A stretch of 64,000 bases of DNA, from positions 77,351,239-77,415,238 of the forward strand of contig OZ024908.1 of NCBI GenBank assembly GCA_964017125.1. Reading direction: 5' to 3'. Each line of letters starts with the position of its first letter. Position 1 is the stretch's first letter. A program made the translations under genes and the position numbers. The stretch comes from Flabesymbios commensalis. Taxonomy: Eukaryota; Annelida; Polychaeta; Terebellida; Flabelligeridae. The notes beneath the pieces are model-generated. The model saw nothing but the letters and a program-made list of their open reading frames with translations. It had not been told where the DNA came from and searched no databases. Positions 23,400 to 35,060 of this stretch are shown piece by piece.

Positions 23400-23623
23400 T
23401 GGACAAACAGCCGAGCATAAGAGGGGTTCAATTACGCCAGTACACGAGCACATAATATATGCAAAGATATAATGATTGTTACATGTATGATTCCCCTAAC
23501 CATGTGCTTAAAGCATGCTTATTGTCATGTTGACCGGGTAGGCGTTGTACATGTTGATAGACACATCCTGACATCATCCACTGTGATGGAGCTAGTGTTC
23601 CATCCACTACTCCATTAGTACTG

Positions 23624-23689
23624 CTCTGCAAACCTAAAAGGTAGTATCTTCTTACTTGTAAACTACGCAGATGCTGCGTGTTGGCTTAG
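23624..23689. mobile_element. Family B hairpin element
   Basis: CTGCAAACCTAAAAGGTAGT and ATCTTCTTACTTG pair loosely with ACTACGCAGATGCTGCG and TTGGCTTA. It matches the family B layout at 17,615-17,699 and is preceded by the same AGTACTGCT flank. Confidence 0.6.
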
Positions 23690-24399
23690 ACCGGTCGTGT
23701 ACACACCTGAGCAAAAATAAAGTGCGCCATTTTACGTGCGTTTGTTTAAAGCATCTCTTTTATTTCCATGTTTACGAGTCGACGTGCACGTTTATGTCCA
23801 CTCTACTCTATTGTAAATTTGGATAATTCCAGCTATTCCACTAAACAGTTAATATCCAACGTGGGGTCGCGTTTTATTACGCTGGCCAGTTAGTACAAGC
23901 CAGTATACATTGTACGATGCCGACGTCGAATGATGCACTTTGTAAAAAAAATGGCATGCAAGTGGTAGAAGAATGGGAGGTAAAGGTACTCTCTCAGCCT
24001 AGACCACACCAGCTTAATGGTTAGCTCAATGGAAAGTTATCCAAGTTCACTTTTTTTGTGACACCAATGACCTTGATTTTTTCTACATTTCTTCTCATTA
24101 ATCACTCAACATCTTTAACAGCATCTCTCTGAAATTTACGCCATAGGTGTATTTCACCGGAAATATTACAGATAGAGAAATGATCATTTTTTACGACAAT
24201 GGAAAACAATAATACCGGATATACTTTTATAGATTTGACGCTTGTGTTCATGCTGTAAACTTTAATGTGGACGGCTTCAAAATGAACGCCTCATCACCCC
24301 CCCCCCCCCTGTTTCGGGCAAATGGCAAATATTTCAAATGTGACTTTTTGTAATATCACCTGTTCACAATGAATGTCTTTTCAAATACTTGAAAAATGC
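23690..24399. other. Unannotated stretch
   Basis: A 13-base C-run lies at 24,297-24,309. Otherwise no feature is supported. Confidence 0.45.
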
Positions 24400-24885
24400 A
24401 AAGATTACTATATTCCCCAGAGTAAAGTAGCATACCGCTGTTGTCTAAGTCATAAGTTAGACTTTTTCAAAGATTACTATATTCCCCAGAGTAAAGTAGC
24501 ATACCGCTGTTGTCTAAGTCATAACTTAGACATTTTCAAAGATTACTATATTCCCCAGAGTAAAGTAGCATACCGCTGTTGTCTAAGTCATAAGTTAGAC
24601 ATTTTCAAAGATTACTATATTCCCCAGAGTAAAGTAGCATACCGCTGTTGTCTAAATCATAAGTTAGACATTTTCAAAGATTACTATATTCCCCAGAGTA
24701 AAGTAGCATACCGCTGTTGTCTAAGTCATAAGTTAGACATTTTCAAAGATTACTATATTCCCCAGAGTAAAGTAGCATACCGCTGTTGTCTAAGTCATAA
24801 GTTAGACATTTTCAAAGATTACTATATTCCCCAGAGTAAAGTAGCATACCGCTGTTGTCTAAATCATAAGTTAGACATTTTCAAA
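24400..24885. repeat. 69-bp minisatellite, seven nearly identical copies
   Basis: Each unit contains AAGATTACTATATTCCCCAG, AGTAAAGTAGCATACCGCTG and TTGTCTAAGTCATAAGTTAG. Copies differ at only a handful of positions (for example AGTCAT/AATCAT and CATAAG/CATAAC). Because 69 is divisible by three, a plus-strand frame of 180 codons runs from 24,373 to 24,915, each unit reading DYYIPQSKVAYRCCL plus SHKLDIFK. There is no signal peptide, splice context or known domain, so I treat it as a repeat first. GTCTAA and TTAGAC in the unit form a small hairpin. Confidence 0.93.
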
Positions 24886-26151
24886 CATTACATCCGCTTT
24901 AAAAAACAAAATTAGGTAACGTAGTTATGATGATAATCGCATTAGTGATAAAATTAGGGACACTAGCGTCACATAATAATACCTGTGTTTCCGCTTGACA
25001 GGGTGCAGATGATATCCATCGACGTATTACATGTACTTTGATCAATAGATCACAATTAGCGACTCATAATACTAGACATGGATAAGTAAGCTTTGTTTGT
25101 ACTAGCGTTACCATTGATAGGCCCACGTCTCTCGTCAACATTCCTACGGCTAAAACACACTCAAGTTTTTATATCGTTTGCATACATAAACTAAATTGAA
25201 TAATTTTCAGAATAATGTGAACAATTGCGTTAAAATTAAAATAAGTTATTTTTTATATTGAATACAATAAAAGCTAGAAAAGCATGCTAAGTGACTGCTG
25301 TTTATTGTTATCCACGCCTTAAGCTAAACTTCAAACAGCAATCGCTGACACAATTTGCAGCTTAAAAAACGTATTCAATTTTTTCAACCGAAATAAAATG
25401 CAAATTTACAGAAATTATACAATAATAAAAATGTTTAATTAACCCAAGCATCTTCATAATTGTTGCTATGAATTTCCGCTGTAAATGTAAAAAACAAAAT
25501 TAGTTTCAGCTATGTATTCTGTTATAGCCGTTTCCCGCTGTGACCACGCTTATTGACTGGTTTTTGGATTATGCTGAGCTGCGCCAACTAATCCATATTG
25601 TTTCAGTGACATACAATAATACCACTAGATATCCAGAGTGGTATCGGTGACACAGGCTCGTATTTCGAAATGAATAACAGTGTATATATTTTGTGACTCA
25701 CCCATAATCATGATTATATACTACTCCAAAATGTTGTAATTACGTGATCTGTAGTCCTCTATGTATTTAAGTATGCATGAAATATCTTTAGTTCAATAAA
25801 AAATGGTAAATTTGCAGACTTCGTGCTCTGCTAGCTGCATTTTGCTCCATGTACGGATATAAGACAACTTGTTTATACACATAAAACCCTTGAAACACAA
25901 TCAGTAAAATCCATAATCATTTTCTAGCTAGTGATGAATACATAAATCATCAGACGTATGTATGGATTCAAATGTATACAATAAAAAAATAACTGACAAG
26001 CAAAGAAGTTTGGGATACAAATTTGATTATTAGGATTATTAGTATTATGAAATTGGGCAATTTTCATTCAAGGCGTTAGTAAAACATAATGAACAAAATA
26101 TGATGACATGATTAGATAGTAGGTTGACGCTGCATTGTTTAACTGTTTGTT
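24886..26151. other. Unannotated AT-rich stretch
   Basis: I see no gene, RNA or repeat here. Confidence 0.5.
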
Positions 26152-26395
26152 TTTAGCATGGTTAGAGCGTGGTGCTCCGCCGATGTCGCTGCCTGCCGTG
26201 CGGTTTCGAATCCCGCTTGGTGCAGAATTTTCAGAGAAATATCAAGTTTCTCCACACGAATGAACAGGTCCAGTGACCATGGGTAAAATGTGGGATGATA
26301 GTTCTTCGGACTTGATATCAGACTATAAACCTGCACCTTTACCTCTATATGAAACACTAAGCTACAGCAACAATAACACAACAGGGGACATGTTT
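26152..26395 (+). mobile_element. tRNA-derived SINE, different family from the one at 20-268
   Basis: The head (26,152-26,222) contains TAGCATGGTTAGAGCGTGG, a good box A with D-arm context, and GCGGTTTCGAATCCCGC, a good box B and T-arm. The body contains CACACGAATGAACAGGTCC and AGTGACCATGGG, and the element ends in an A- and CAA-rich tail near 26,370-26,390. It is unrelated in its body and tail to the SINE at 20-268, so at least two SINE families are present. The 3' boundary is approximate. Confidence 0.72.
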
Positions 26396-26791
26396 TCTAA
26401 TAATAACATTTGGAAAATATGCATATACCCTGTATAAATATATTTAAGTAGTTATATATATATATATATAGATAGATAAGTTTATATACGTTTTTATCAA
26501 GCATATCGTGACTTCCAAAGTGCAACAGCGTACTGCATTAATTTTATATATCAAAAATTTCACTTCAGTCAAATTTTCAAAACGTAACGTATTCGTCATC
26601 ACAAAATTTCTGAAAAGGTCAACATAGTCATCTATGTGCGTGTGAGGCTGGCACTGATGTTCAGGTGTCGCCTGTTGTTTACTTCAAAAGCCACCTGATG
26701 CCCCCACAGGGCTTACATCAGTCAGCCCTCACATCACAGCCATGTAAAGTGCATCATATTTCCCACTACGGTCCACATGTGCAACTTTGAA
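26396..26791. other. Unannotated AT-rich stretch
   Basis: A (TA)n run of about 9 units lies at 26,452-26,470. Nothing else is supported. Confidence 0.45.
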
Positions 26792-26887
26792 GACTCGAGA
26801 CGTTGACTCAATATTGTTTTATTGTTGGAGCATGTTCGCAGTCGGTGAGTCAGTATTAAAACACCATCGGTTATGACTTGAGGGTAC
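26792..26887. mobile_element. Family A foldback, degenerate
   Basis: GACTCGAGACGTTGACTCAA and TATTGTTTTATTGTTGG pair with CAGTATTAAAACACCATCGG and TTATGACTTGAGGG around a loop containing TCGCAGTCGG. It has the layout of family A with many changes. Confidence 0.6.
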
Positions 26888-28264
26888 CGTATTGGCTGAT
26901 CTCCACAAAATAAGCAAGCAAACAGTTACGTATAACTTAGACCTCCTCTTTTAAATTGATGAAAAACATATTTCACATATTAATTATCTATTTTTATGTG
27001 TTACTTTCATTACTTCAAAATTCCATTGATTCAAATGTGGGCCTCATGAAACTTGACGTTTTTGGGCTTGACCTTTCTAAATTCCGGAAATTTCCAGATA
27101 AGTGTTTCTATATTCTTATTTTATTTTTAACTTATTGTGCCATTCTCTTTATATTGGAGGTTACGCACAATCAAAATTGTAATCAAAATCAGTAATTTAA
27201 ATGACCATGAAGTCTAGGTCATTCATCAGTTTAATGTCACTGGTCGTCATCATTATTATTTGAAATGATGATCTAGATGGAGTTGTTTAAATTATAAGGA
27301 TACACCGGGGCTGCCTGGTTGTCCCAAATACATCGACGATTGACAGATAATAGATAGATTGGAAAACAATAGAAAAATAAAAGAACGGGTTTTTTTTCAA
27401 GTCCAGAAAATGCTCTTTGAATATAATGATCAAATTGATATCATTTGAATATTTGTTTTTGTAATTTCTGAACAAAATCACAGTTCAGTTTGATAAACTG
27501 AATATCGAAAAAAAAACACCAAACCGTTGTCCAAGTGGGCCTACAAGAACTACATGTAGTTTCGCCCTTTCGGCGGACTAATTCTTGCATTTTCCCAGGG
27601 CGCGCTGGCTCGCATAGTTCATACATAACCACAGGCCTTTGATCCCAGCGCGGGACAATGGCATAGAATTCATTTGTTCGAAAATGAAAGAGCCACGTTG
27701 GCCCTATCAATCAGGCCGCAACTTTTCCCCAGACAGCAAAGTCTGTCTGTCCATCCAGCGCACCAACTCCAGCGCACCTCTGTATATTCCACTTCTGCTA
27801 ACAAAACCAAGACAACACATCTGTGCTCCATCATCATCAGCATTGTGCCAGTACTAAATCGTTGTGCCAACGTTTCATACAATGATCCATCATTGTGCCG
27901 GCGCTGGTTTTGGCATCTCTGAATATTAACATCGGTGCTTGGCAGCAAAATACAGTCAATTAGTCTGCAGGCATCAATAATAACCATCTGAAGCCTGAAT
28001 TTACTTTTTACATCGTCACCCACTACAGCCCGAGAATTACATGTTAAAGCGTGGAACAAATAGAAGACATTTGCCATTTTTTGCTAAAACAGTTTTATGA
28101 AATATTTCTTAATTATCCCTCAGGGATGCAAAATGATATCAGTTTATTGAGGCACCATGAGAGTTTAGAGGATTCAGTAAAATAAGTCTGTGATCCGTCA
28201 TTTATGTTTTATGTATTCAGCGGGCATCCTGCGCCCGTTACAACTACTTGTGTCCCATGTTAGG
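26888..28264. other. Unannotated stretch
   Basis: A GC-richer interval at 27,530-27,930 has overlapping short frames on both strands, including one of 135 codons on the minus strand (28,077-27,670). None shows a domain, and the part around 27,840-27,910 contains family A-like GTGCCAACG and GTGCCGGCGCTGG phrases. I do not call a gene. Confidence 0.4.
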
Positions 28265-28381
28265 GTATCCCAGTAAATACAAAACATTTGTATAGCATTT
28301 TTGAAATGTCGGAACAGCGTCGGAGACGTTAGGCCTACGTTGTACAAATGTTATACAAATGTTTTGTGTTTTGTTGGGATA
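28265..28381. mobile_element. Family A-like foldback, variant arm sequence
   Basis: TATCCCAGTAAATACAAAAC and ATTTGTATAGCATTT on the left pair with AAATGTTATACAAATG and TTTTGTGTTTTGTTGGGATA on the right. The loop contains GGAACAGCGTCGGAGACG, reminiscent of the family A loop. The arms use ACATTTGTATA where classical family A has the ACCCAACATTG phrase, so this is a subfamily. A half copy with the same arm type lies at 40,331. Confidence 0.75.
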
Positions 28382-28437
28382 CTGCTCTGCAAAGCCAAAA
28401 GGCAGTATCTGCTTACTTTTAAATTAAGCTTATCACG
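28382..28437. mobile_element. Family B hairpin, left half
   Basis: CTGCTCTGCAAAGCCAAAAG then GCAGTATCTGCTTACTT matches the left arm of family B. The right arm is lost. It directly abuts the family A-like element. Confidence 0.6.
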
Positions 28438-28519
28438 ATGGCATTGGTTATAGCGATAAGCAATACATTGCATTAAAATAGAAAAACGTGAATACCACTG
28501 GAAAATGATAATCAGGCGA

Positions 28520-29775
28520 TGGCCTGATTTAGAGCATAAAACGGGTTAATAGCTGGCTAAAAGCCTACACGTGGACTGATTTAGTAGCGTAAGCTGGGTC
28601 AAGTGCTGGCTATCAGCCTGTTTGTGGCTATAAGCCTATTTATGGTTATAAGCCTATTCGTGACCTATAAGCCTATTTGTGGCCATAAGCCTATTCGTGG
28701 CTAGGGGCTTACTCGTGGCCATGAATCTACTAGTCGCCTGATTTATAGAGTAAGCTGGGTTAAGTGCTGGCTATAAGTCTACTAGTCGTCTGATTTAATG
28801 ACTAAGCTGGGTTAAGTGATGTCTATAAGTCACCTGATTTATAGAGTAAACTAGATTAAGTGCTGGCTATAAGCCTACTAGTCGCCTTATTTATAGAGTA
28901 AGCTGGGTTAAGTGCTGGTTTAAGCTTACTAGTCACCTGATGTATAGAGTAAACTAGATTAAGTGCTGAATATAAGTCTACTAGTCGCCTGATTTATAGA
29001 GTAAGCTGGGTTAAGTGATGTCTATAAGTCTACTAGTCGTCTGATTTATAGAGTAAGCTGGGTTAAGTGCTGGCTATAAGCTTACTAGTCGCCTGATTTA
29101 TAGAGTAAACTAGATTAAAGGGACTGGCCCAGGCTAAAATCATAAAAAAATCGGAGATTTTATTTCGGGTTCTTAATATGACCATATGATGTAAACATGT
29201 ACATAGACTAGAACGGCAAATTTTTATAATTTTTGTGCTGCGCACTTACCAGTTAGACTAGATATAGAGACGGAATTCCCGCATTTCTTATTTTTGACAT
29301 GGTTGTCAATAATTACAAATCAGGAATTTCGTCTCTATATCTAGCCTAACTGGTGAATGCGCAGCACAAAAATTATAAAAATTTGCAGTTCTAGTCTATG
29401 TACATGCTTACATCATATGGTCATATTAAGAACTCGAAATAAAATCATCGATTTTTTGATGATTTTAGCCTGGGCCAGTCCCTTTAAGTGCTGGCTATAA
29501 GCCTACTAGTCGCCTGATATATAGCGTAAACTGGGTTAAGTGCTGGCTATAAGCTTACTAGTCGCCTGATTTATAGAGTAAGCCAGGTTAAGTGATGTCT
29601 ATAAGTCTACTAGTCGTCTAATTTATAGAGTAAGCTGGGTTAAGTGCTGGCTATAAGCCTACTAGTCGTCTGATTTATAGAGTAAGCTGGGTTAAGTGCT
29701 GGCTATAAGCCTACTAGTCGCCTGATTTATAAAGTAAATGGGTTAAGTGATGTCTGTAGGCCTTATCGTGGCTTA
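28520..29775. repeat. 52-bp minisatellite interrupted by a MITE
   Basis: The unit contains GTGCTGGCTATAAGCCTACT, AGTCGCCTGATTTATAGAG and TAAGCTGGGTTAA. About 17 units are recognisable on the two sides of the insertion at 29,119-29,483. The left edge (28,600-28,720) consists of shorter GGCTATAAGCCTATT repeats that look like the progenitor of the longer unit. Confidence 0.9.
29119..29483. mobile_element. piggyBac-like MITE, complete, with TTAA target duplications
   Basis: A 365-bp foldback: AGGGACTGGCCCAGGCTAAA at the left end is complementary to TTTAGCCTGGGCCAGTCCCT at the right end, and pairing continues through most of the element (TATGACCATATGATGTAAAC against its complement). TTAA flanks both ends (29,115-29,118 and 29,484-29,487). 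It sits inside a 52-bp minisatellite whose other units read CTAGATTAAGTGCTGG without interruption, so the empty site is visible (for example near 28,850-28,867). There is no reading frame for a transposase. TTAA specificity is characteristic of piggyBac-type elements; assignment beyond that is inference. Confidence 0.9.
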
Positions 29776-30000
29776 ATTTATAGCGTAATTAGAGAAAACA
29801 TCCCACTTTTAATAAATCTATCGTAATAAGCAAATGTAATATAATCAAGAGGCATATAATATCTGGTAATCAGCTCTGACTTATTGGAGTTAATATTCCT
29901 ATTTGTCTGTCTAAAAATAGAAATAAATCCATTGTTCAATGGTGAAGGTTGTCTCGCTTGTCGAATGAGTGAGACACACTGACATCGATGTCAGGCAGCT
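29776..30000. other. Unannotated stretch
   Basis: AT-rich; nothing supported. Confidence 0.4.
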
Positions 30001-30073
30001 AACGCTATTATTTATACAAACTAATTATACATCAAGGCTTGATTTATAATTAGATTGTATAAATAATAGCGTT
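30001..30073. repeat. 73-bp near-perfect palindrome
   Basis: AACGCTATTATTTATACAA.. at 30,001-30,036 is the reverse complement of 30,038-30,073 with only two mismatches in 36 bp and a single base between the arms. It is not similar to families A or B. It would extrude as a cruciform in DNA or fold as a hairpin in RNA. Confidence 0.88.
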
Positions 30074-30798
30074 TTTTTCAAAGCGATATAGTAGGTGGTT
30101 ATATACTAGGGAAACGACTGTAACGTCTACCTAGCTTTGATCTGGCGTTGACCAGTCCGTTATATTCCACTCTGGATGTGGGCTTCTGTGATTCCAATAG
30201 ATTCGCCAGAGGGCGGGCCTCTCAGCTCTCTTCACTGAAGCGTCAGATCACATTTCCAGAGCAGCGGGCATGTCTTTAAATCACAGCGGAAATGAAAAAA
30301 GGAAGAAATATCATTGCATAATCCATCTTTGTGCAGCGGAATATTAGCACTGATTATCATTCAAAAGCTTTGAAAAATGCCAGAAAATAAGTGAAAAAAG
30401 TCTATCGTATCACAAATCTTTCGAAGCATGTATAAAAAATCATATAGGGCCGACACGTTAGCAAGCTATATAATAGGTATAGGTTCTATAAAAATTGTTG
30501 ATGATCAGGCGCAACTCTATTGATAAAATACGATTCGTCGGAAAACAAAAGTTTATAGTTACAAGCCACTGAGATGGTGAATACATTACCTTAACTCCAT
30601 TTTACCTATTATCTAACTTAAATTTTCACCCACTTGAAGTTGCGAGACTACTTCATGTGAGAGAAAATATTTATACAAAAATAAAATTAAAAAGTGGCTA
30701 TTGTCGTGATTATGGATTGAAGGATTTAAATCAGCTACAGTGTTTTCTTCATCGTGAGCACTGGGGGGGGGGGGGTAGCGCGATGTTATTTAATAATT

Positions 30799-30800
<2 letters not shown>
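30074..30800. other. Unannotated stretch
   Basis: A 13-base G-run lies at 30,763-30,775, next to the TGAT microsatellite. No gene is supported. Confidence 0.45.
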
Positions 30801-31064
<264 letters not shown>

Positions 31065-31527
31065 AACGTAAATACATTACGCCTGTGATTGCTATAATGT
31101 TATTGTGATATATATCGTGATCCGTTTTTTTTTCAAAACAGCTTTTCTCCTCACCTGTTATATTGTTCGAACATTTTGTTTTGATAAAATTATCTGCTCG
31201 CGTCATCTTCAACCACCAAGTTGTGTGTGTCACGTCACTACTCATTCTCATCGCATTATCTTTAATCATGAAATGGTGTGTGGCAGGCCACTACTAATTC
31301 TTTCAAGCTGACGTTATGTAATTTTCGGTTACAAATTTATGCCACAATTAATAGGCCTACCCCCACGTTTGCAATAATTAGTGATTTAATCGCAAATACA
31401 CTGCATTTCAATCACAATATCCGATGTGAGTGTCCGCATCAAAAAGGCTTAATAATATTGAGGTAGTTCGCATTGCTTAAAAAATATAATATAAAATGAT
31501 TGATGAAGCATTCAACATTATTTTGGC
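31065..31527. other. Unannotated stretch
   Basis: Nothing supported. Confidence 0.4.
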
Positions 31528-31842
31528 TTCTTAATATGACCATATGATGTAAACATGTCCATAGACTAGAACTGCAAAAGTTATTTAATTAAGTGTTGCG
31601 CACTTACCAGTTAGGCTAGATATAGAGACGAGATACCCGTATTTCTTAGTTTTGACATGGTTGTCAATAATTAGAAATCAGGAATTTCGTCTCTATATCT
31701 AGCCTGACTGGTGAATGCGCAGCACAAAAACTAAAACACTTTTGCAGTTCTAGTCTATGGACATGTTTACATCACATCGTCATATTTGAGTTAAAATAAA
31801 ATCACCGATTTTTTTTATGATTTCAGACCTGGGCATGTCCCT
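31528..31842. mobile_element. piggyBac-like MITE, second copy, left end lost
   Basis: It shares CTTCTTAATATGACCATATG, GCGCACTTACCAGTTAGGCT, GACATGGTTGTCAATAATTA, TGAATGCGCAGCACAAAAA and a right end CCTGGGCATGTCCCT with the complete element 2 kb upstream. TTAA follows at 31,843-31,846. The left ~30 bp, including the terminal repeat, are not recognisable. Confidence 0.82.
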
Positions 31843-31846
31843 TTAA

Positions 31847-32340
31847 TTGATAAAGTCGTTTATAGGCTAGTTCAACTAGACTCGTGTGGATAATCGTGAT
31901 AATTGTCCGCAATGGTTGTCAACCTCTTTGAAGTCTAGTCATAATGCTATTATCTAATTGAATAGGCCACCTGGCGAGAGAGCACATTGCCAATCATTGG
32001 CTATACATAGGCCAAAATTCTACACCAGTGCCCCACAAATGGGACTACTAGTAGCCACTATGCAGCAATCGTTAATGAGTTTCCTCTGATGGTCGGATTG
32101 GCTAACTAATCCCGTCTGATGCATTAAGTGACCGCTGTGATGCGCAGGCGCGGGTGATTATGGTCCTTGTCTTGAGCAATTAGATTGGTGGAATCATAAA
32201 TTGGTGGCATCTTACCACTACCAGCAAATCTTATTTAGCAGATGATATGAAACTAATTCAATAGTCTCATATGAGCATATGGGCAAGTGATACAATATTT
32301 GACTCCAGTCGATAAGCTCATAATGATATCTCAACGCGCA
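31847..32340. other. Unannotated stretch
   Basis: Nothing supported. Confidence 0.4.
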
Positions 32341-32420
32341 CGAGACATTCAACCTATGTTGGTTTAATGTTGGGTCACCATCTGCAACGCTGGCCCAACA
32401 TCAAACCCACAAAGTGTAAG
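32341..32420. mobile_element. Family A foldback, partly decayed
   Basis: CGAGACATTCAACCTATGTT and GGTTTAATGTTGGGTCACC, then loop ATCTGCAACGCTGG, then CCCAACATCAAACCCAC. The left arm and loop are well preserved; the outer right arm has diverged. Confidence 0.7.
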
Positions 32421-32501
32421 CGTTTGGTATTAACATAAAGACGTTGGCTCTGCATTGGTTCGATTCTAACCGGGCCCTAGATAAAATGATGAAAAGACTG
32501 T

Positions 32502-34146
32502 TATAGCCCGTGATGGTTTGGTGTTTAGCCAGGGTTATACACGGTGAACCATCATGTTGTAGCCAGTGATGGTTTGGTGTTTAGCCAGGGTTACACACGG
32601 TGAACCATCATGTTGTAGCCAGTGATGGTTTGGTGTTTGAGCCAGGGTTATACACGGTGAACCATCATGTTGTTGTTGCCAGTGATGGTTTGGTGTTTGA
32701 GCCAGGGTTACACACGGTGAACCATCATGTTGTAGCCAGTAATCGTTTGGTGTTTGAGCCAGGGTTATACACGGTGAACCATCATGCTGTAGCCAGTGAT
32801 GGTTTGGTGTTTGAGCCAGGGTTATACACGGTGAGCCATCATGTTGTAGCCAGTGATGGTTTGGTGTTTGAGCCAGGGTTATACACGGTGAACCATCATG
32901 TTGTAGCCAGTGATGGTTTGGTGTTGAGCCAGGGTTATACACGGTGAACCATCATGTTGTAGCCAGTGATGGTTTGGTGTTTGAGCCAGGGTTATACACG
33001 GTGAACTATCATGCTGTAGCCAGTGATGGTTTGGTGTTTGAGCCAGGGTTATACACGGTGAACCATCATGTTGTAGCCAGAGATGGTTTGGTGTTTGAGC
33101 CAGGGTTACACACGGTGAACCATCATGTTGTAGACAGTGATGGTTTGGTGTTTGAGCCAGGGTTATACACGGTGAGCCATCATGTTGTAGCCAGTGATGG
33201 TTTGGTGTTTGAGCCAGGGTTACACACGGTGAACCATCATGTTGTCGCCAGTGATGGTTTGGTGTTTGAGCCAGGGTTATACACGGTGAACCATCATGTT
33301 GTCGCCAGTGATGGTTTGGTGTTTGAGCCAGGGTTACACACGGTGAACCATCATGTTGTAGCCAGTGATGGTTTGGTGTTTGAGCCAGGGTTATACACGG
33401 TGAACCATCATGTTGTAGCCAGTGATGGTTTGATGTTTGAGCCAGGGTTATACACGGTGAACCATCATGTTGTAGCCAGTGATGGTTTGGTGTTTGAGCC
33501 AGGGTTATACACAGTGAACCATCATGTTGTAGCCAGTGATGGTTTGGTGTTTGAGCCAGGGTTATACACGGTGAACCATCATGTTGTAGCCAGTGATGGT
33601 TTGGTGTTTGAGCCAGGGTTACACACGGTGAACCATCATGTTGTAGCCAGTGATGGTTTGGTGTTTGAGCCAGAGTCATACACGGTGAACCATCATGTTG
33701 TAGCCAGTGATGGTTTGGTGTTTGAGCCAGGGTTACACACGGTGAACCATCATGTTGTAGCCAGTTATGGTTTGGTGTTTGAGCCAGGGTTATACACGGT
33801 GAACCATCATGTTGTAGCCAGTGATGGTTTGGTGTTTGAGCCAGGGTTATACACGGTGAACCATCATGTTGTCGCCAGTGATGGTTTGGTGTTGAGCCAG
33901 GGTTATACACGGTGAACCATCATGTTGTAGCCAGTGATGGTTTGGTGTTTGAGCCAGAGTCATACACGGTGAACCATCATGTTGTAGCCAGTGATGGTTT
34001 GGTGTTTGAGCCAGGGTTATACACGGTGAACCATCATGTTGTAGCCAGTGATGGTTTGGTGTTTGAGCCAGGGTTATACACGGTGAACCATCATGTTGTA
34101 GCCAGTGATGGTTTGATGTTAAGCCTGCGTTACACACGGTGAACCA
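32502..34146. repeat. 57-bp minisatellite, about 29 copies, open on both strands
   Basis: The unit contains GGTGAACCATCATGTTGTAG, CCAGTGATGGTTTGGTGTTT and GAGCCAGGGTTATACAC. Copies differ at few sites (TTATACAC/TTACACAC, GTAGCC/GTCGCC). As 57 bp is 19 codons, long frames run on both strands: plus-strand units read VNHHVVASDGLVFEPGLYT, minus-strand units DGSPCITLAQTPNHHWLQH. A few units of 56 or 60 bp (near 32,665, 32,920 and 33,890) change frame or length. AACCATCA and TGATGGTT in every unit form an 8-bp stem. There are no start, splice or domain signals, so I call a repeat and not a gene. Confidence 0.95.
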
Positions 34147-34995
34147 GCAATAATCCTTAAAGCGTTATGTTTTCAAATTTAAATCTTCTCCCACTTGACT
34201 TCAAGACGTGTGAAAATGACTCACATTTGCTTAATTTGAAACCGAACATTTGTAAAACTCAATTTCTAAACATAGATTTCATTCCCGATAGCTTTAATTT
34301 AACCTGCCAGTAAAACATATTAAAGGGTGAGAAGTTAATATATAGAGATCACCGAAATCTTTGAAGTTATCCAATGCGATTTCTACGATTTATGACTTTG
34401 AACCAACAATGCTGATATGGCAAGCAAATACAGGATGTAATCCGGATTTCGATATAGTACATATCACACCAACGGATTAGATACGGATATGTCCCTTAAG
34501 ACATATATCTATTTGAAATGTTCCTCCGTATAAAATCGTTCTCTGACATACATCTTTATTGTTTGTTATTTAAGTTGGTCAAATCGAAGTAACAGTAAGT
34601 AACAGTCGAGCATATAGATTGCATATTATTTCTTCCATCAGATATCGTGAACAAAATAGTATTTGCTTTAGACCATCACCAGTCAACTAACTAATTTGAG
34701 CTGTGTACTTAATTGTGAATCATTTTTGGGTGAGGTAAGAAATGGTTTAACGACTTGCTACAGAAGTGCTAGTAAACATACATAAGTGGAGAGACATCAC
34801 GCAGGGCTCTAGGGGTCAAAGCGTGACATCCGCCTGAGCGCGGCAACTCCCAGCAGGATCTGGTCCAGGCTCTGTCCTCATCAATTTTAATCCAGTTTTA
34901 CCTGGGGCGAGCTGTATGGCAGTTGAATGCTGATGAGTTTCAATACAGCAGTGACTCTCCCCAATATGGAAGAGTCACACATAGATATGCCGTGA
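34147..34995. other. Unannotated stretch
   Basis: Nothing supported. Confidence 0.4.
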
Positions 34996-35060
34996 AAAAA
35001 ACAAAAGACAGTATCTGCTTACTTTACGAGCTAGCAGATACTGCCCGCTCACTTTGCGGA
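34996..35060. mobile_element. Family B hairpin element
   Basis: AAAAGACAGTATCTGCTTAC and TTTACGAGC precede TAGCAGATACTGCCCGC. The inner arms (GCAGTATCTGC type) are well preserved; the outer arms are lost. Confidence 0.6.

Noticed and set aside
27670-28077. 135-codon minus-strand frame in a GC-richer patch
   Set aside because: No domain, overlapping frames on the other strand, and part of it resembles family A repeat.
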